From the NCBI GenBank assembly GCA_963663735.2, contig CAXXHN010000001.1, forward strand, positions 2,272,836 to 2,336,835: DNA of 64,000 nt, in the 5' to 3' direction. This stretch comes from G963663735 sp963663735 (GTDB lineage: Bacteria; Acidobacteriota; UBA6911; RPQK01; JAPXNP01). The position numbers and the translations under genes are program-made. This document shows positions 7,416 to 15,886 of the stretch, piece by piece; positions within the stretch are counted from its first letter, which is position 1, and the number at the start of each line of letters is the position of its first letter. The notes beneath the pieces were generated by a model. The model was not told the origin of the DNA. It worked only from the letters and a program-made list of their open reading frames with translations, and made no database searches.

Positions 7416-8885
7416 TTATTCAAGTGTGGTTTTGGTTTGATCTGTACGGTTACTGATCTGTTTTTTTGCTAATTGCTCCTCTATTTCCCGTCTCGGACCG
7501 GCTGTTATCATTATGTGGCTTCTGTCAGGAACCAGGGATTTTATCATTTCCTGGAATTTACTTTCGCTGACCCTGGAGAGACGAAGTCCGAATGTGGGGA
7601 TGAAGTTAATCCCAAGTTCATATAAATCAGTCTCCAGGACTTTGTCCATCTGGCCTTCTGTCTGTTCAAGAGATGATCTGAATTCAGCCATTACTATCTG
7701 CTTGGCGTCTTCAAACTGAGATGGGTTGATCTCACCACGTGATATTTTATCAAGCGCATCAAAAAGTTTGGCATCGTAACTTGATAGCTGTTGTACGGGA
7801 ATTTCCAGGCTCACCCTCAGATAACCGGGCATGCGCATGCTCGTGGATTCAATTGATCCCCTGATCTGGCCTGAAGATGCAATCTCAGATGCCCAGTTGG
7901 GGAGGGCCAGGGTAAGGTATTGCTCCAGCACTTCCATTGATATCGCTTCTCTGGAGGATTTCTCGAATCCCAGGAGGCCCCAGCTGACAATTCCCTGTCT
8001 CCGGTCGGCTTCAATGATAGCTATTTCAGGTTCCGTATACCTGTGGCTGCGCCTGAATACAAAAGGAGCCGGGGTTTTTCTGATCCAGGAGCCCCATCTG
8101 CGGCTGAGGTAATTGAACAGGCCCTGCCTTTCCTCGCTGAATGCAATAGCCAGAACGGCCTGGTTGGGCAAGACCAGCCGGCGGAACTGGACTATAAGAT
8201 CATTCAGTTCCAAGTTGGGGACTGATGATGAAGTCCCGATTTCAGGCCTTCCATAGGGATTACGCGAAAATACTTTTTCCTTTAACAGGATACTTACCCT
8301 GTTTTCAAGGAGTGATTCCGTTAAATTGACTTCTTTTATGTGCTCCTGTTTGATCCGGTCGAACGAATTCTCTTTGAATTCCGGCCTGATTACCAGATCA
8401 GCCAGAAGATCCAGGGCATATCCAATTTCTTTTGAGGGGGCTTCTCCGCTGAAAACGATGGCATCCCAGGTCACCTCACACTCAATTTTTATATTTCTGG
8501 AGGAACTCTCTGATTTGATTAGAGGATCATTAAGAAGATCCATCATTACCTTTGACATCAGGTAAGTGGCCCCCCATTTATTTGAGGGGTCGAAGGCTGC
8601 TCCATTTTTTATCATCAGTTTGAACGGGATGGTATCTGATGTCTGGTTGAAAAAGATTACCTGCATTCCATTAAGCAGGTTCTTTCGTTCAATTTTTGGC
8701 AGGGAGAGTCTTTCAGCAGGGCCTGGGAGAAGGGAGTTTGACTGATTAGAATTCCCGGTTTCAGCCAGAATATCCCCTCCTGCAAGCAGGAAATAGGAGC
8801 TGATTATAAAAAATAAAAACAATGCCGGGCATTTTAGCCCTGAAATTCTATCTTTTATTTTCATGGAGTAACAATATTCACGCAC
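7416..8885 (-). CDS. Secreted M16-like (insulinase-fold) protein without zinc motif
   Basis: Probable periplasmic protein of 489 residues. A hydrophobic segment (ALFLFFIISSYFLLAGG, about 21-37) is a signal peptide. The fold resembles peptidase M16: LLNGMQVIFFNQTSDTIPF opens the first half, and HIKEVNLTESLLENRVSILLKEKVFSRNPYGRP matches the NPYGRP helix region of the family. The zinc motif HxxEH should follow the GAAFDPSNKWG turn, but the sequence reads GATYLMSKVMM, so the usual metal ligands are missing. Inactive M16 subunits often pair with an active one; no active partner lies in this window. The start could be GTG at 8885 or ATG at 8864; the latter fits a signal peptide better. A strong terminator follows the gene. 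Confidence 0.78.
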   Translation of the reverse strand: MREYCYSMKIKDRISGLKCPALFLFFIISSYFLLAGGDILAETGNSNQSNSLLPGPAERLSLPKIERKNLLNGMQVIFFNQTSDTIPFKLMIKNGAAFDPSNKWGATYLMSKVMMDLLNDPLIKSESSSRNIKIECEVTWDAIVFSGEAPSKEIGYALDLLADLVIRPEFKENSFDRIKQEHIKEVNLTESLLENRVSILLKEKVFSRNPYGRPEIGTSSSVPNLELNDLIVQFRRLVLPNQAVLAIAFSEERQGLFNYLSRRWGSWIRKTPAPFVFRRSHRYTEPEIAIIEADRRQGIVSWGLLGFEKSSREAISMEVLEQYLTLALPNWASEIASSGQIRGSIESTSMRMPGYLRVSLEIPVQQLSSYDAKLFDALDKISRGEINPSQFEDAKQIVMAEFRSSLEQTEGQMDKVLETDLYELGINFIPTFGLRLSRVSESKFQEMIKSLVPDRSHIMITAGPRREIEEQLAKKQISNRTDQTKTTLE

Positions 8886-9764
8886 ATTATCTCAATTTAC
8901 AGAAAAAAACCTGTAAAGAATTAACGGTTGTGCCCCTTGATGTTCCGATTTCAGATTACCTGGATGTTGGTGATCTTTGAAAGTTCATGTACCGGAGCAC
9001 TTAATTCATTTAAATCATATCAGACAATTGTTTTGTTCCAAATCTGCTGAAAATGGTTCACAAAAACAGCCACTTACTTGCTTGTTGTATTTCGAGGCCA
9101 CAAAGCACAAACCTGAAATTCTGATTATACAGATTATCAAATCTTCTTTCTCCACTGTTGGCCATAAGGAACCATTCCCTAAACATTATTACATGAAAAT
9201 CGGGCTTAAAGCATACCCACAACCCGAATCAAGTTCCAAATTATGAGAAAAACCCGCTGGATTCGTCCCTTCGGCCATGGTATTTGCTCACGCCTGACCT
9301 GAAGGATGCCCTTCCAGCCTTCATTCTTCCAGCCTTCATTCTTTCAAATTTAGAGGATAGGATGATCCTGATATCAGTTAATCCAGATTGTCATTCCCTG
9401 ATCCGAATTCACAGGCAGAGGGCCGAAGTAGTGGGGGATCTAAACGTCCTGAACGGGTAAAACTCTTTCAAGCAGTGCCGGGAACGGCCGGAGGTGGAAT
9501 ATTATATGGCTTTAATAGACATGGCAGGGTGGCTTTCCAACCGTTCCAGTTGTCTGTCCCCTTGATCAATAAGGGCAGGCAAACCTCTGCCACTTTAATA
9601 TTTTCAGGAAAAGCAGATTTCGAACGGCAGTTGCGGCCCTTGTTGATTATCATACTAATGGGTTAAACTCTAATTACTATTAGGGTGAAGCTATAAGCCG
9701 AAAAACCTGGAAAATTTTTATTTTTACAACCTTATACGGCAAATCTGAAATTCTCGGGAAAAAT
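8886..9764. other. Long non-coding interval
   Basis: About 880 bp between the divergent M16-like and pal-like genes. Short open frames exist on both strands, but none has a ribosome-binding site plus a recognisable protein. The segment contains a 15-bp tandem repeat at 9311-9340 and otherwise no structure I can name. It presumably holds the promoters of both flanking genes. It could also carry an unrecognised RNA or a decayed gene. Confidence 0.5.
9311..9340. repeat. 15-bp perfect tandem repeat, two copies
   Basis: CTTCCAGCCTTCATT occurs twice in direct succession (9311-9325 and 9326-9340) and then breaks into CTTTC. It lies in the long non-coding interval upstream of the pal-like gene. Confidence 0.85.
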
Positions 9765-10550
9765 ATGTATAGACTACGGTTCCCTTTTTTAATTTTGATT
9801 ATTCTGATGATAATCTCCTGCGGCAAGTCTCCACGCGTGATGGATCCTGGGTCAGGTACCAGAACCTCCGGCGATACCAGAGGGTCAGGAGCAGGAATAT
9901 CCAGTTCTGATATGCCGGAGCTTATGATTCAACTGGAGCCTTCTGAGATCCAGGTCGGGGATTCCGCCATGTTGACCTGGGAATCCCGCAATTCCAGCCA
10001 GGTAACAATTGAACCCGCAATAGGTGACGTAGATACATCCGGCAGGATAAAGTTATTTCCAGAGCAGACGATTGAATACTCAGTAACAGCCTCGGGTCCG
10101 GGAGGCTCTGTCACCAGGAATGCCACTGTAAGCGTATCCGCGGGATCAATATCAGGAGGAGGGATAACCAGCGAAGACCTGGGCGAAAGTATGGGAGAAA
10201 GTGCTTTTGAAAGAGCTGTAAGGCCGGTATTTTTTCTATTTGATTCCTACACGCTCAGTGATGACGCCAAGCTCTCCTTGGATGGAAGCATCAGGTGGCT
10301 GAACATGAGTGAAAACCGGCAGATCAAATTTGTAATTGAAGGCCATACTGATGCCAGGGGCACAGAGGAATATAATCTTGCATTAGGAGATAAAAGGGCT
10401 TCTATTGTCAAGGATTATATGGTCCTTAACGGCATAGATGAATCCCGGATCATGACAGTTTCAATGGGTGAGGAGCGTCCTTTTGATACCAGCGGGACTG
10501 AGGAGGGACATTCCCTAAACCGGCGGGCTCATTTTGTATTGATTCAGTAG
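9765..10550 (+). CDS. Pal-like OmpA-family lipoprotein with Ig-like domain
   Basis: Predicted outer-membrane lipoprotein of 261 residues that ties the outer membrane to peptidoglycan. The N-terminus has a signal peptide ending in the lipobox IISC (Cys19). A Gly/Ser-rich linker follows, then an Ig-like beta domain (about 50-125, LEPSEIQVGDSAMLTWESR ... IEYSVTASGPGG), then an OmpA/Pal domain from about 150. That domain carries FFLFDSYTLSDDA, VIEGHTDARGTEEYNLALG and NRRAHFV, which include the peptidoglycan-binding residues. The sequence of the last domain is very close to canonical Pal. GGG lies 6 nt before the ATG. No tolB or tolQR is next to it. Unusual point: the extra Ig-like domain before the OmpA domain. 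Confidence 0.88.
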   Translation: MYRLRFPFLILIILMIISCGKSPRVMDPGSGTRTSGDTRGSGAGISSSDMPELMIQLEPSEIQVGDSAMLTWESRNSSQVTIEPAIGDVDTSGRIKLFPEQTIEYSVTASGPGGSVTRNATVSVSAGSISGGGITSEDLGESMGESAFERAVRPVFFLFDSYTLSDDAKLSLDGSIRWLNMSENRQIKFVIEGHTDARGTEEYNLALGDKRASIVKDYMVLNGIDESRIMTVSMGEERPFDTSGTEEGHSLNRRAHFVLIQ

Positions 10551-10733
10551 GCGCTACGAAAAAAAACCGGGCAGGGGAATGGATGCAAACTCATGACCTG
10601 GATGTTATATGGGTTTTGCTTTTTTCGGGGATAATCCCAGGAGTCGCGGGAGCATCCGGGAAGTGTTATGGCCGGAATATTTTAAACCGGGCCTGTATGC
10701 GATTTATGGGAAACTCGGATTAGAGAGGACAAG

Positions 10734-11234
10734 ATGTTTGAACTTAACCCTGAAAAAGGACGTTCGCGGCTCAGGAAATTCATACTGCCGGCAGTCCTGA
10801 TAATAGTTCTGCTGTCAGCAGCCGCGTATGTGTATTTTTCGCATACAGGGCAGAGCAGTGTGGATGAACTGTCCGGAATCATGCGCGAAGGAGATCCGGG
10901 TTACGAGGCTAATAAGGATCTGGTCAGACTAGTGAATTCGAAGATCCAGATGGGATTGAATTTTAACCGGAAAAGGGTGGTTATGTTTTCGGGAGAAATT
11001 GAAAACAGGAGTGACAGGACTATTGATGTAGTTGAACTCAGAGTAATGTATTTCAACTACGAAGAGCTTATCGACACCGTATTGAAGACTCCAATCATGC
11101 CTGGACCCTATATGAAGCCAATTGAGCCCCTTACCTCGGGATCTTACAACTTTTATGTAGAGGACTTTCCCGGTGTGTGGAAAGGTGGAGAGTGCGAAGT
11201 TCACATCAATGGTTTCAGGTTTGCTGAAAAATAG
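10734..11234 (+). CDS. Single-span membrane protein with FxLyD-like domain
   Basis: Unrecognised 166-residue protein. A short basic N-terminus is followed by one transmembrane helix (about 16-36, FILPAVLIIVLLSAAAYVYF) and an extracytoplasmic beta-rich domain. The segment MFSGEIENRSDRTIDVVELRVMY has the pattern of FxLyD/DUF2393-like domains, which sense or scaffold in the envelope; GxIxNxSxxxI is visible. It lies 183 bp after pal and may share its transcript. ATG at 10734 follows a purine-rich region without a clear Shine-Dalgarno sequence. Function unknown. Confidence 0.7.
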   Translation: MFELNPEKGRSRLRKFILPAVLIIVLLSAAAYVYFSHTGQSSVDELSGIMREGDPGYEANKDLVRLVNSKIQMGLNFNRKRVVMFSGEIENRSDRTIDVVELRVMYFNYEELIDTVLKTPIMPGPYMKPIEPLTSGSYNFYVEDFPGVWKGGECEVHINGFRFAEK

Positions 11235-11307
11235 TAAGAACCTGGCAAACTGGTCTTTTTTTGACTCCGGTGTTGGTGAACCTGAATTGTCAGTTTACAA
11301 TTGTGAT

Positions 11308-11334
11308 TTACCTGGAGCAGAAACCCCCAGGTAA
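11308..11334. repeat. Inverted repeat between convergent genes
   Basis: Arms TTACCTGG (11308-11315) and CCAGGTAA (11327-11334) with an 11-base loop, in the 135-bp gap between the convergent FxLyD-like and phosphatase genes. It lacks a T tract on either side, so it may be a weak bidirectional terminator or an RNA-stabilising hairpin. Confidence 0.4.
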
Positions 11335-11369
11335 CCTTCGACTCCAACCTCGTGCATCCGGATTTCAGT

Positions 11370-13349
11370 TTAGATGACCTTGAGGCAGACTATGGTTATG
11401 TCATCACCCTGGGGTCCTGATCCGGTCCATTCCATAACCCTGTTTATGATTTTGGCGAGGACTTTCTCCGGATCCAGGGATACATTCTCCATAATCAGTT
11501 CAAGCAGTTGATTATTCCCGAAGAATTCATCATCTTCATTTTCCGCCTCAACCACTCCGTCGGTAAAGAATACAATCATGTCCCCGGTTTCAAGTCGGAC
11601 AGTGTCGGCCATAAACTGCCACTGGGAAAAAAGGCCTATGGCAGTACCTCCTGTCAGCAGTTCACTTGCTTTTCCATTTGAGATGAGTATGGGGGGCTGG
11701 TGTCCGGCATTGCAGTATGTCAAGGTTTTGGTTTTTTCGTTATAGCTGGCAATCACCAGGGTGGAGTAAGCATTGGCGGAAGATCTTAGAAACACCTGGC
11801 TGTTTACCTGTTCGGCAACAGCGATCATTCTTTCGACTTGGTCTTTGTGGCGTTTTTCGTTCAATGTGTGGTGGATTGTCGCCAGAGTGCTGGCCATAAG
11901 CAGGGCTGCTGAGATTCCTTTTCCGGCGATATCTCCAATTACCAGGTCCAGCGATTCGGTATTCTGTATGAAATCATAATAATCACCCCCTACTTTCTGG
12001 GCGGGCAGGCAGCTGGCGGCGAGTTTTAGCCCGTGACTTTGCGGTATGCATTGCGGCAGCAGTTGGGCCTGGACTTCCCTGGCTATCTCAATTTCTTTTT
12101 CCAGCCTCTCTCTTTTGGAAACTTCACCCATCAGGTGCTTAATGCCGGCTGACAGTTCATTGAAGGAATCCGCCATTATTTCAAGCTGATCATTTTTCCC
12201 GGATTGGATCCTGAAGTCGAATTCTCCCTTTTGTACCTGTTCAGAGGCAACATAAATATCGTTTATTGAACGGGTTATCCCCCTGGCGATTTTTGCTCCG
12301 GCAATAACTGAAGCCAGGACGGTCAGAAGATAGATTCCTCCAATCACATAAAGCAGGATCAGGATTATCCTGCTGCTCTGGGAGAATAGCTGGATAAAGA
12401 GAATCCTGATCGGTACGGAGATCAGGAACGGCCTTGCCGTAATGGCAGATCCTGAAGACCACTCAATAGGCCGTATGAAATGGACACCCAGGACAGAAAA
12501 AAGGGTGCTCTGCTCTGACAGACGCTGGTAGATGAATTCGAAATCCTCGGTAAAGCCTTTTTCATTTACCGGGACCAGTTCAACGTCGTAGTAAGTATCG
12601 TTTTCGATTTGCCGAATGACCCTCTCAGTTATTGGTAACTGAGTTACAAGTATCAGATTATCAGAAACTCGAGATATATCTGTCAGGTACAGCTGACCAT
12701 CCTCCGCTGTGAATCCACTGAAATCACTTTGCAGCCATTCCGGCGCCCGGATTTCTTTGCTGGTCAGGACCGTGTCCCTGGTGAGATCAGCCGCTTTCAG
12801 GAAAACGCCATCCTGATCAGGTGCAGGATTGAAGAAAACCCTGGTCCTGAACTCGCCCAGGCTAGTTGGCGACTGTTTAAGCGCTGACTGGATTTCGAGA
12901 AAGAACTCATCCGGAAAAATTCCTGAAACCGGACCTGTGCCTGGATCAGACAATTTTATGTGGGTATTCGTTTTTTCCAGGATACTGGTGATGTCGTGGA
13001 GTTCATTTTGCAGAAAAATTCCACTTATTTGTTTGAAAATGAGGAGCAGCGCAATAAAAAAGGCGATCATTAACAGACCCAGAGGCACTCCTCCGATAAA
13101 AACATATGAAATGAGAATTTTGTTCCTTACCGTGAAGAGAAGCTTTGTTTTCAGCCATCTGGTCAAACGAATTCCATATCCAACTGCTACCGGGATCATC
13201 ATGATAAATCCCAGATCCAGCAAGAGGGAAAAGATACTGTTGGAAGATAACCAGCTTATCAGTGCACCAATTATAACCAGGGTCAGTGAAACCAGGGCAT
13301 AGCGGTCAAATCTGGATAGTTGGAAACCTTTACTTCCTGCTATTCGCAT
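11370..13349 (-). CDS. Membrane HAMP / PP2C-type (SpoIIE/RsbU) phosphatase
   Basis: Predicted serine/threonine phosphatase of the RsbU/SpoIIE group, which usually dephosphorylates an anti-sigma-factor antagonist in partner-switching stress pathways. Several N-terminal membrane helices (about residues 15-115) flank a long extracytoplasmic sensor region; another helix (about 335-360) precedes a HAMP linker (GITRSINDIYVASEQVQKG). The PP2C domain shows VGGDYYDFI, IGDIAGKGISAALLMA, FFTDGVVEAEN and GDDITIVCLK with metal-binding aspartates. ATG at 13349 is chosen because GGGG lies 5 nt upstream; a TTG at 13373 would add eight residues. No antagonist or anti-sigma gene is adjacent, so the target is unknown. 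Confidence 0.9.
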   Translation of the reverse strand: MRIAGSKGFQLSRFDRYALVSLTLVIIGALISWLSSNSIFSLLLDLGFIMMIPVAVGYGIRLTRWLKTKLLFTVRNKILISYVFIGGVPLGLLMIAFFIALLLIFKQISGIFLQNELHDITSILEKTNTHIKLSDPGTGPVSGIFPDEFFLEIQSALKQSPTSLGEFRTRVFFNPAPDQDGVFLKAADLTRDTVLTSKEIRAPEWLQSDFSGFTAEDGQLYLTDISRVSDNLILVTQLPITERVIRQIENDTYYDVELVPVNEKGFTEDFEFIYQRLSEQSTLFSVLGVHFIRPIEWSSGSAITARPFLISVPIRILFIQLFSQSSRIILILLYVIGGIYLLTVLASVIAGAKIARGITRSINDIYVASEQVQKGEFDFRIQSGKNDQLEIMADSFNELSAGIKHLMGEVSKRERLEKEIEIAREVQAQLLPQCIPQSHGLKLAASCLPAQKVGGDYYDFIQNTESLDLVIGDIAGKGISAALLMASTLATIHHTLNEKRHKDQVERMIAVAEQVNSQVFLRSSANAYSTLVIASYNEKTKTLTYCNAGHQPPILISNGKASELLTGGTAIGLFSQWQFMADTVRLETGDMIVFFTDGVVEAENEDDEFFGNNQLLELIMENVSLDPEKVLAKIINRVMEWTGSGPQGDDITIVCLKVI

Positions 13350-13554
13350 GCTTACCCCAAAAGTGCAGTTCAAGGAATGAAATATTTCCTGTTATTATAC
13401 AGGAGAAGAGGATCATTGTTTTTATTGTGCCCTTGAAATAATTGACCCTAAATGAATTGAATTATTTTGTTTATAAGAAAATATTTATAATGATCTTAAG
13501 GTTCTGAATTCAGAGATTAGCAAAAACAGGTAGGATCCGGGTTGGAAACGAAGA

Positions 13555-14547
13555 ATGGAAAACAGGGAACGGTCATCTGAACAGGAGGGTTTTCCCCGGA
13601 AAAGGCTTCTTTTGATTTTTATAGATGGATTGGGTATCGGCACCGATGATCCTGTACAAAATCCCCTGTCCCGCATCCAGGCAAGTATTCTCAGATCATT
13701 CACCGGGTCATCCCCGATATTGCCCCAGGGGGGAATGGCTCTTTCTAATGACCCGGGAATGGGAATTCCCGGGCTGCCGCAAAGTGCTACCGGACAGGCT
13801 GCCCTTTTCACTGGAGTTAACACCGCCGCGGCTGTCGGACGTCATCTGTCAGGTTTCCCGAACGCTATCCTGAAGTCTATCGTAGGGCAGCATTCAATCA
13901 TGAAGAGGCTGAAGGAGACGGGAAGGGAAGTGGCTTTCGCCAATACCTACACTGAGTCATACCTGGAAAAAGTCTACCCTGACCCAACTGCTGAAAAAAG
14001 GAATAATAATTCCCTTTCCCCTTCTTATCCTGGCCCTGGAAAGAAGTCAGTCACGACCATTATGAATGAAACGGCCGGATTGCGGTTTCGTACTGAACTG
14101 GACCTGGTTGAAAAAAAAGGGCTGCATATGGATTTTTCCAATCGTTTTCTGCGGGACAGGGGATATGATATACCTCTCCGTACCCCCCATGAAGCTGCCG
14201 AAATATTAACAACCCTTGCTGGCAATTTTGATTTCTGCCTGTATGAATTCTTTTTCACTGACCTGATCGGGCACAGGGGAAACATTGAAGAGGCGGTGGC
14301 ACTGCTGGATGAACTGGACAGCTTTCTTTTCCATGTCGTTTCCCTCATGAATTTCGAGGAGTCTTCCTTGATGATTACAAGTGATCATGGAAATATCGAG
14401 GATATGAGCACGAGGCAGCACACCAATAATATGGTTCCTCTTTTTTTGTGGGGCAAGATCAGGAATAAATTCAAGAGAGATTTTGACCCTATTCCCATTG
14501 AGGAAATCTGCCCGGCAATCTTCCGCTTTTTATCCAGCGAAGAGTAG
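13555..14547 (+). CDS. Alkaline-phosphatase-fold metalloenzyme, phosphomutase-like
   Basis: 330-residue cytoplasmic protein of the alkaline phosphatase / independent phosphoglycerate mutase / phosphopentomutase superfamily. Metal-site blocks are visible: LLLIFIDGLGIG (Asp near 24), SATGQAALFTG with the candidate Ser/Thr phospho-nucleophile, and ITSDHGNIEDMSTRQHTNN with Asp-His and a second His. It lacks the large insertion domain of a true GpmI, which is about 510 residues, so it should not be called phosphoglycerate mutase. Homologues are usually annotated only as metalloenzyme. It stands alone between two minus-strand groups. Substrate unknown. Confidence 0.72.
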   Translation: MENRERSSEQEGFPRKRLLLIFIDGLGIGTDDPVQNPLSRIQASILRSFTGSSPILPQGGMALSNDPGMGIPGLPQSATGQAALFTGVNTAAAVGRHLSGFPNAILKSIVGQHSIMKRLKETGREVAFANTYTESYLEKVYPDPTAEKRNNNSLSPSYPGPGKKSVTTIMNETAGLRFRTELDLVEKKGLHMDFSNRFLRDRGYDIPLRTPHEAAEILTTLAGNFDFCLYEFFFTDLIGHRGNIEEAVALLDELDSFLFHVVSLMNFEESSLMITSDHGNIEDMSTRQHTNNMVPLFLWGKIRNKFKRDFDPIPIEEICPAIFRFLSSEE

Positions 14548-14650
14548 AGGACTCGTCGGTTGTGCAGCGGTTTAAGGGTGGAAAACAATTGAGAGACCGG
14601 CGGTCTCGGGAGTGGAACTTGAAGAGAAAGCTTCCAACGACCGGCAGTGA

Positions 14651-15808
14651 CTAATCCTGAATTGAAAAATCCGCATGTTTTTTTATTCCCAGCATGTTCC
14701 GTACCAGGCCATCATTTATTTCATCCCACTCAGGCGGCTCCTGGTTAAATATTTTTTTCCAGACATCAGGACGCTCCATGCACAGGTAAACCGGGATTTC
14801 ACTCCCATATTCTTTTATCCAGCCTATCATTTTTCTGTACATCGTTAACCTGATTTCTTTGAAGTAGCGAAGCTTTCCGTCAGCTGAGGGCAGGAGTTCC
14901 CCCAGAGGAAGAGGGCTGAACGGAAAACGTTTCCTCATATTTTCGTGCAGTTCAGGTGTCATGCGAAGAGCCCCCAGGGATATCCAGGCTATTCTCTCGG
15001 CAGGTACTGAATTGAATATGCTTTTTACTGTAGATTCATACCCATCCTGCCAACCGGGATAATCCACAAGAGGGTCAAAATGAAATGCTACTGGATAACC
15101 GGCTTTTGCGCATCTGGATGCAGCCGAGAGCCTCTCTTCGAGAGTGGCTGTGTACAGTTCCTCCATTTTTACTATCTTTGGCGGATTCAGGGACCAGGCA
15201 ATAGCCGTTTTTCCATTATGGTGAAGACCGAGCAGGTTTTCGATGCAGTCTGATTTGGTTTTTAACTCAAGCACCGCATTTTTCTGCTGGGAAAAGAAAT
15301 CAGCCAGTATCCCCGAATATCCGGTTATCCAGTCCAGGGCCAGGCTGTCAGCCAGTTCCCCGGTACCGGTCCGGAAAAGCTGTTCCGGATGGGAGTCGAA
15401 GGTTGTTGCCAGTTCCTCCAGAAGTTTGCCGGTATTGGCATAAACAATCATGTAGGGGAAATTCAGATATCCCTGCAGGTAACAGTAAGAGCATTCCATG
15501 TGGCAATTACTGACGGTGTTGATGACAAAGTAATCGCAGCACACGTTTCTGGAATCGCCCCTGCTTTGCTGTCCGGGGCATTTCTTGATGAAGCTGCCTT
15601 TTTGTTCAGCGAGCAGAAGAATTTTTTTAGTTGAGGTGAAACTGGATGCGCCTTCCGCTTTGCTTTTCTGGTATGCAGCAATAAGATCCTCAGTTGATGG
15701 AACAACCTCCACAGGGATGCCGTTCAGAGTATCCAATACTCGCAGGGTCACGGTTTCCTGAAGTACAGATTCTTCAATTATGATTTTTTCGGGTCTGTAT
15801 TTCTGCAT
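14651..15808 (-). CDS. Radical SAM protein, spore photoproduct lyase family
   Basis: 385-residue radical SAM enzyme. The cluster motif is CHMECSYC (Cys102, Cys106, Cys109), the CxxxCxxC form used by spore photoproduct lyase, followed by YLQGYLN as in SplB homologues. Other SPL-like blocks include RTGTGELADSLALDW, ELKTKSD and AIAWSLNPP. True SPL repairs the 5-thyminyl-dihydrothymine lesion of spore DNA. Homologues exist in many non-spore-formers, and their substrate is unproven. It lies 78 bp downstream of a ParB-like gene on the same strand and probably shares its transcript. Confidence 0.85.
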   Translation of the reverse strand: MQKYRPEKIIIEESVLQETVTLRVLDTLNGIPVEVVPSTEDLIAAYQKSKAEGASSFTSTKKILLLAEQKGSFIKKCPGQQSRGDSRNVCCDYFVINTVSNCHMECSYCYLQGYLNFPYMIVYANTGKLLEELATTFDSHPEQLFRTGTGELADSLALDWITGYSGILADFFSQQKNAVLELKTKSDCIENLLGLHHNGKTAIAWSLNPPKIVKMEELYTATLEERLSAASRCAKAGYPVAFHFDPLVDYPGWQDGYESTVKSIFNSVPAERIAWISLGALRMTPELHENMRKRFPFSPLPLGELLPSADGKLRYFKEIRLTMYRKMIGWIKEYGSEIPVYLCMERPDVWKKIFNQEPPEWDEINDGLVRNMLGIKKHADFSIQD

Positions 15809-15886
15809 CGGCTTTATTCCTGGCAGAGCTGGCGGCCATTTCAGGAACTGTCGCAGCCAGTGTCCTGAACTTCGAAGTTTATTGTT

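Noticed and set aside
8977..9246. Plus-strand frame of 89 codons in the long gap before pal
   Set aside because: No ribosome-binding site, atypical composition and no family resemblance; treated as chance.
9388..9666. Plus-strand frame of 92 codons just before pal
   Set aside because: Composition unlike neighbours and no supporting signal. The matching minus-strand frame is equally poor.
14651..15808. Evidence of sporulation (SPL-like and SpoIVB-like genes)
   Set aside because: Both families occur widely in non-spore-formers, and the Pal lipoprotein and Tat/lipoprotein signals suggest a diderm without spore genes in view.
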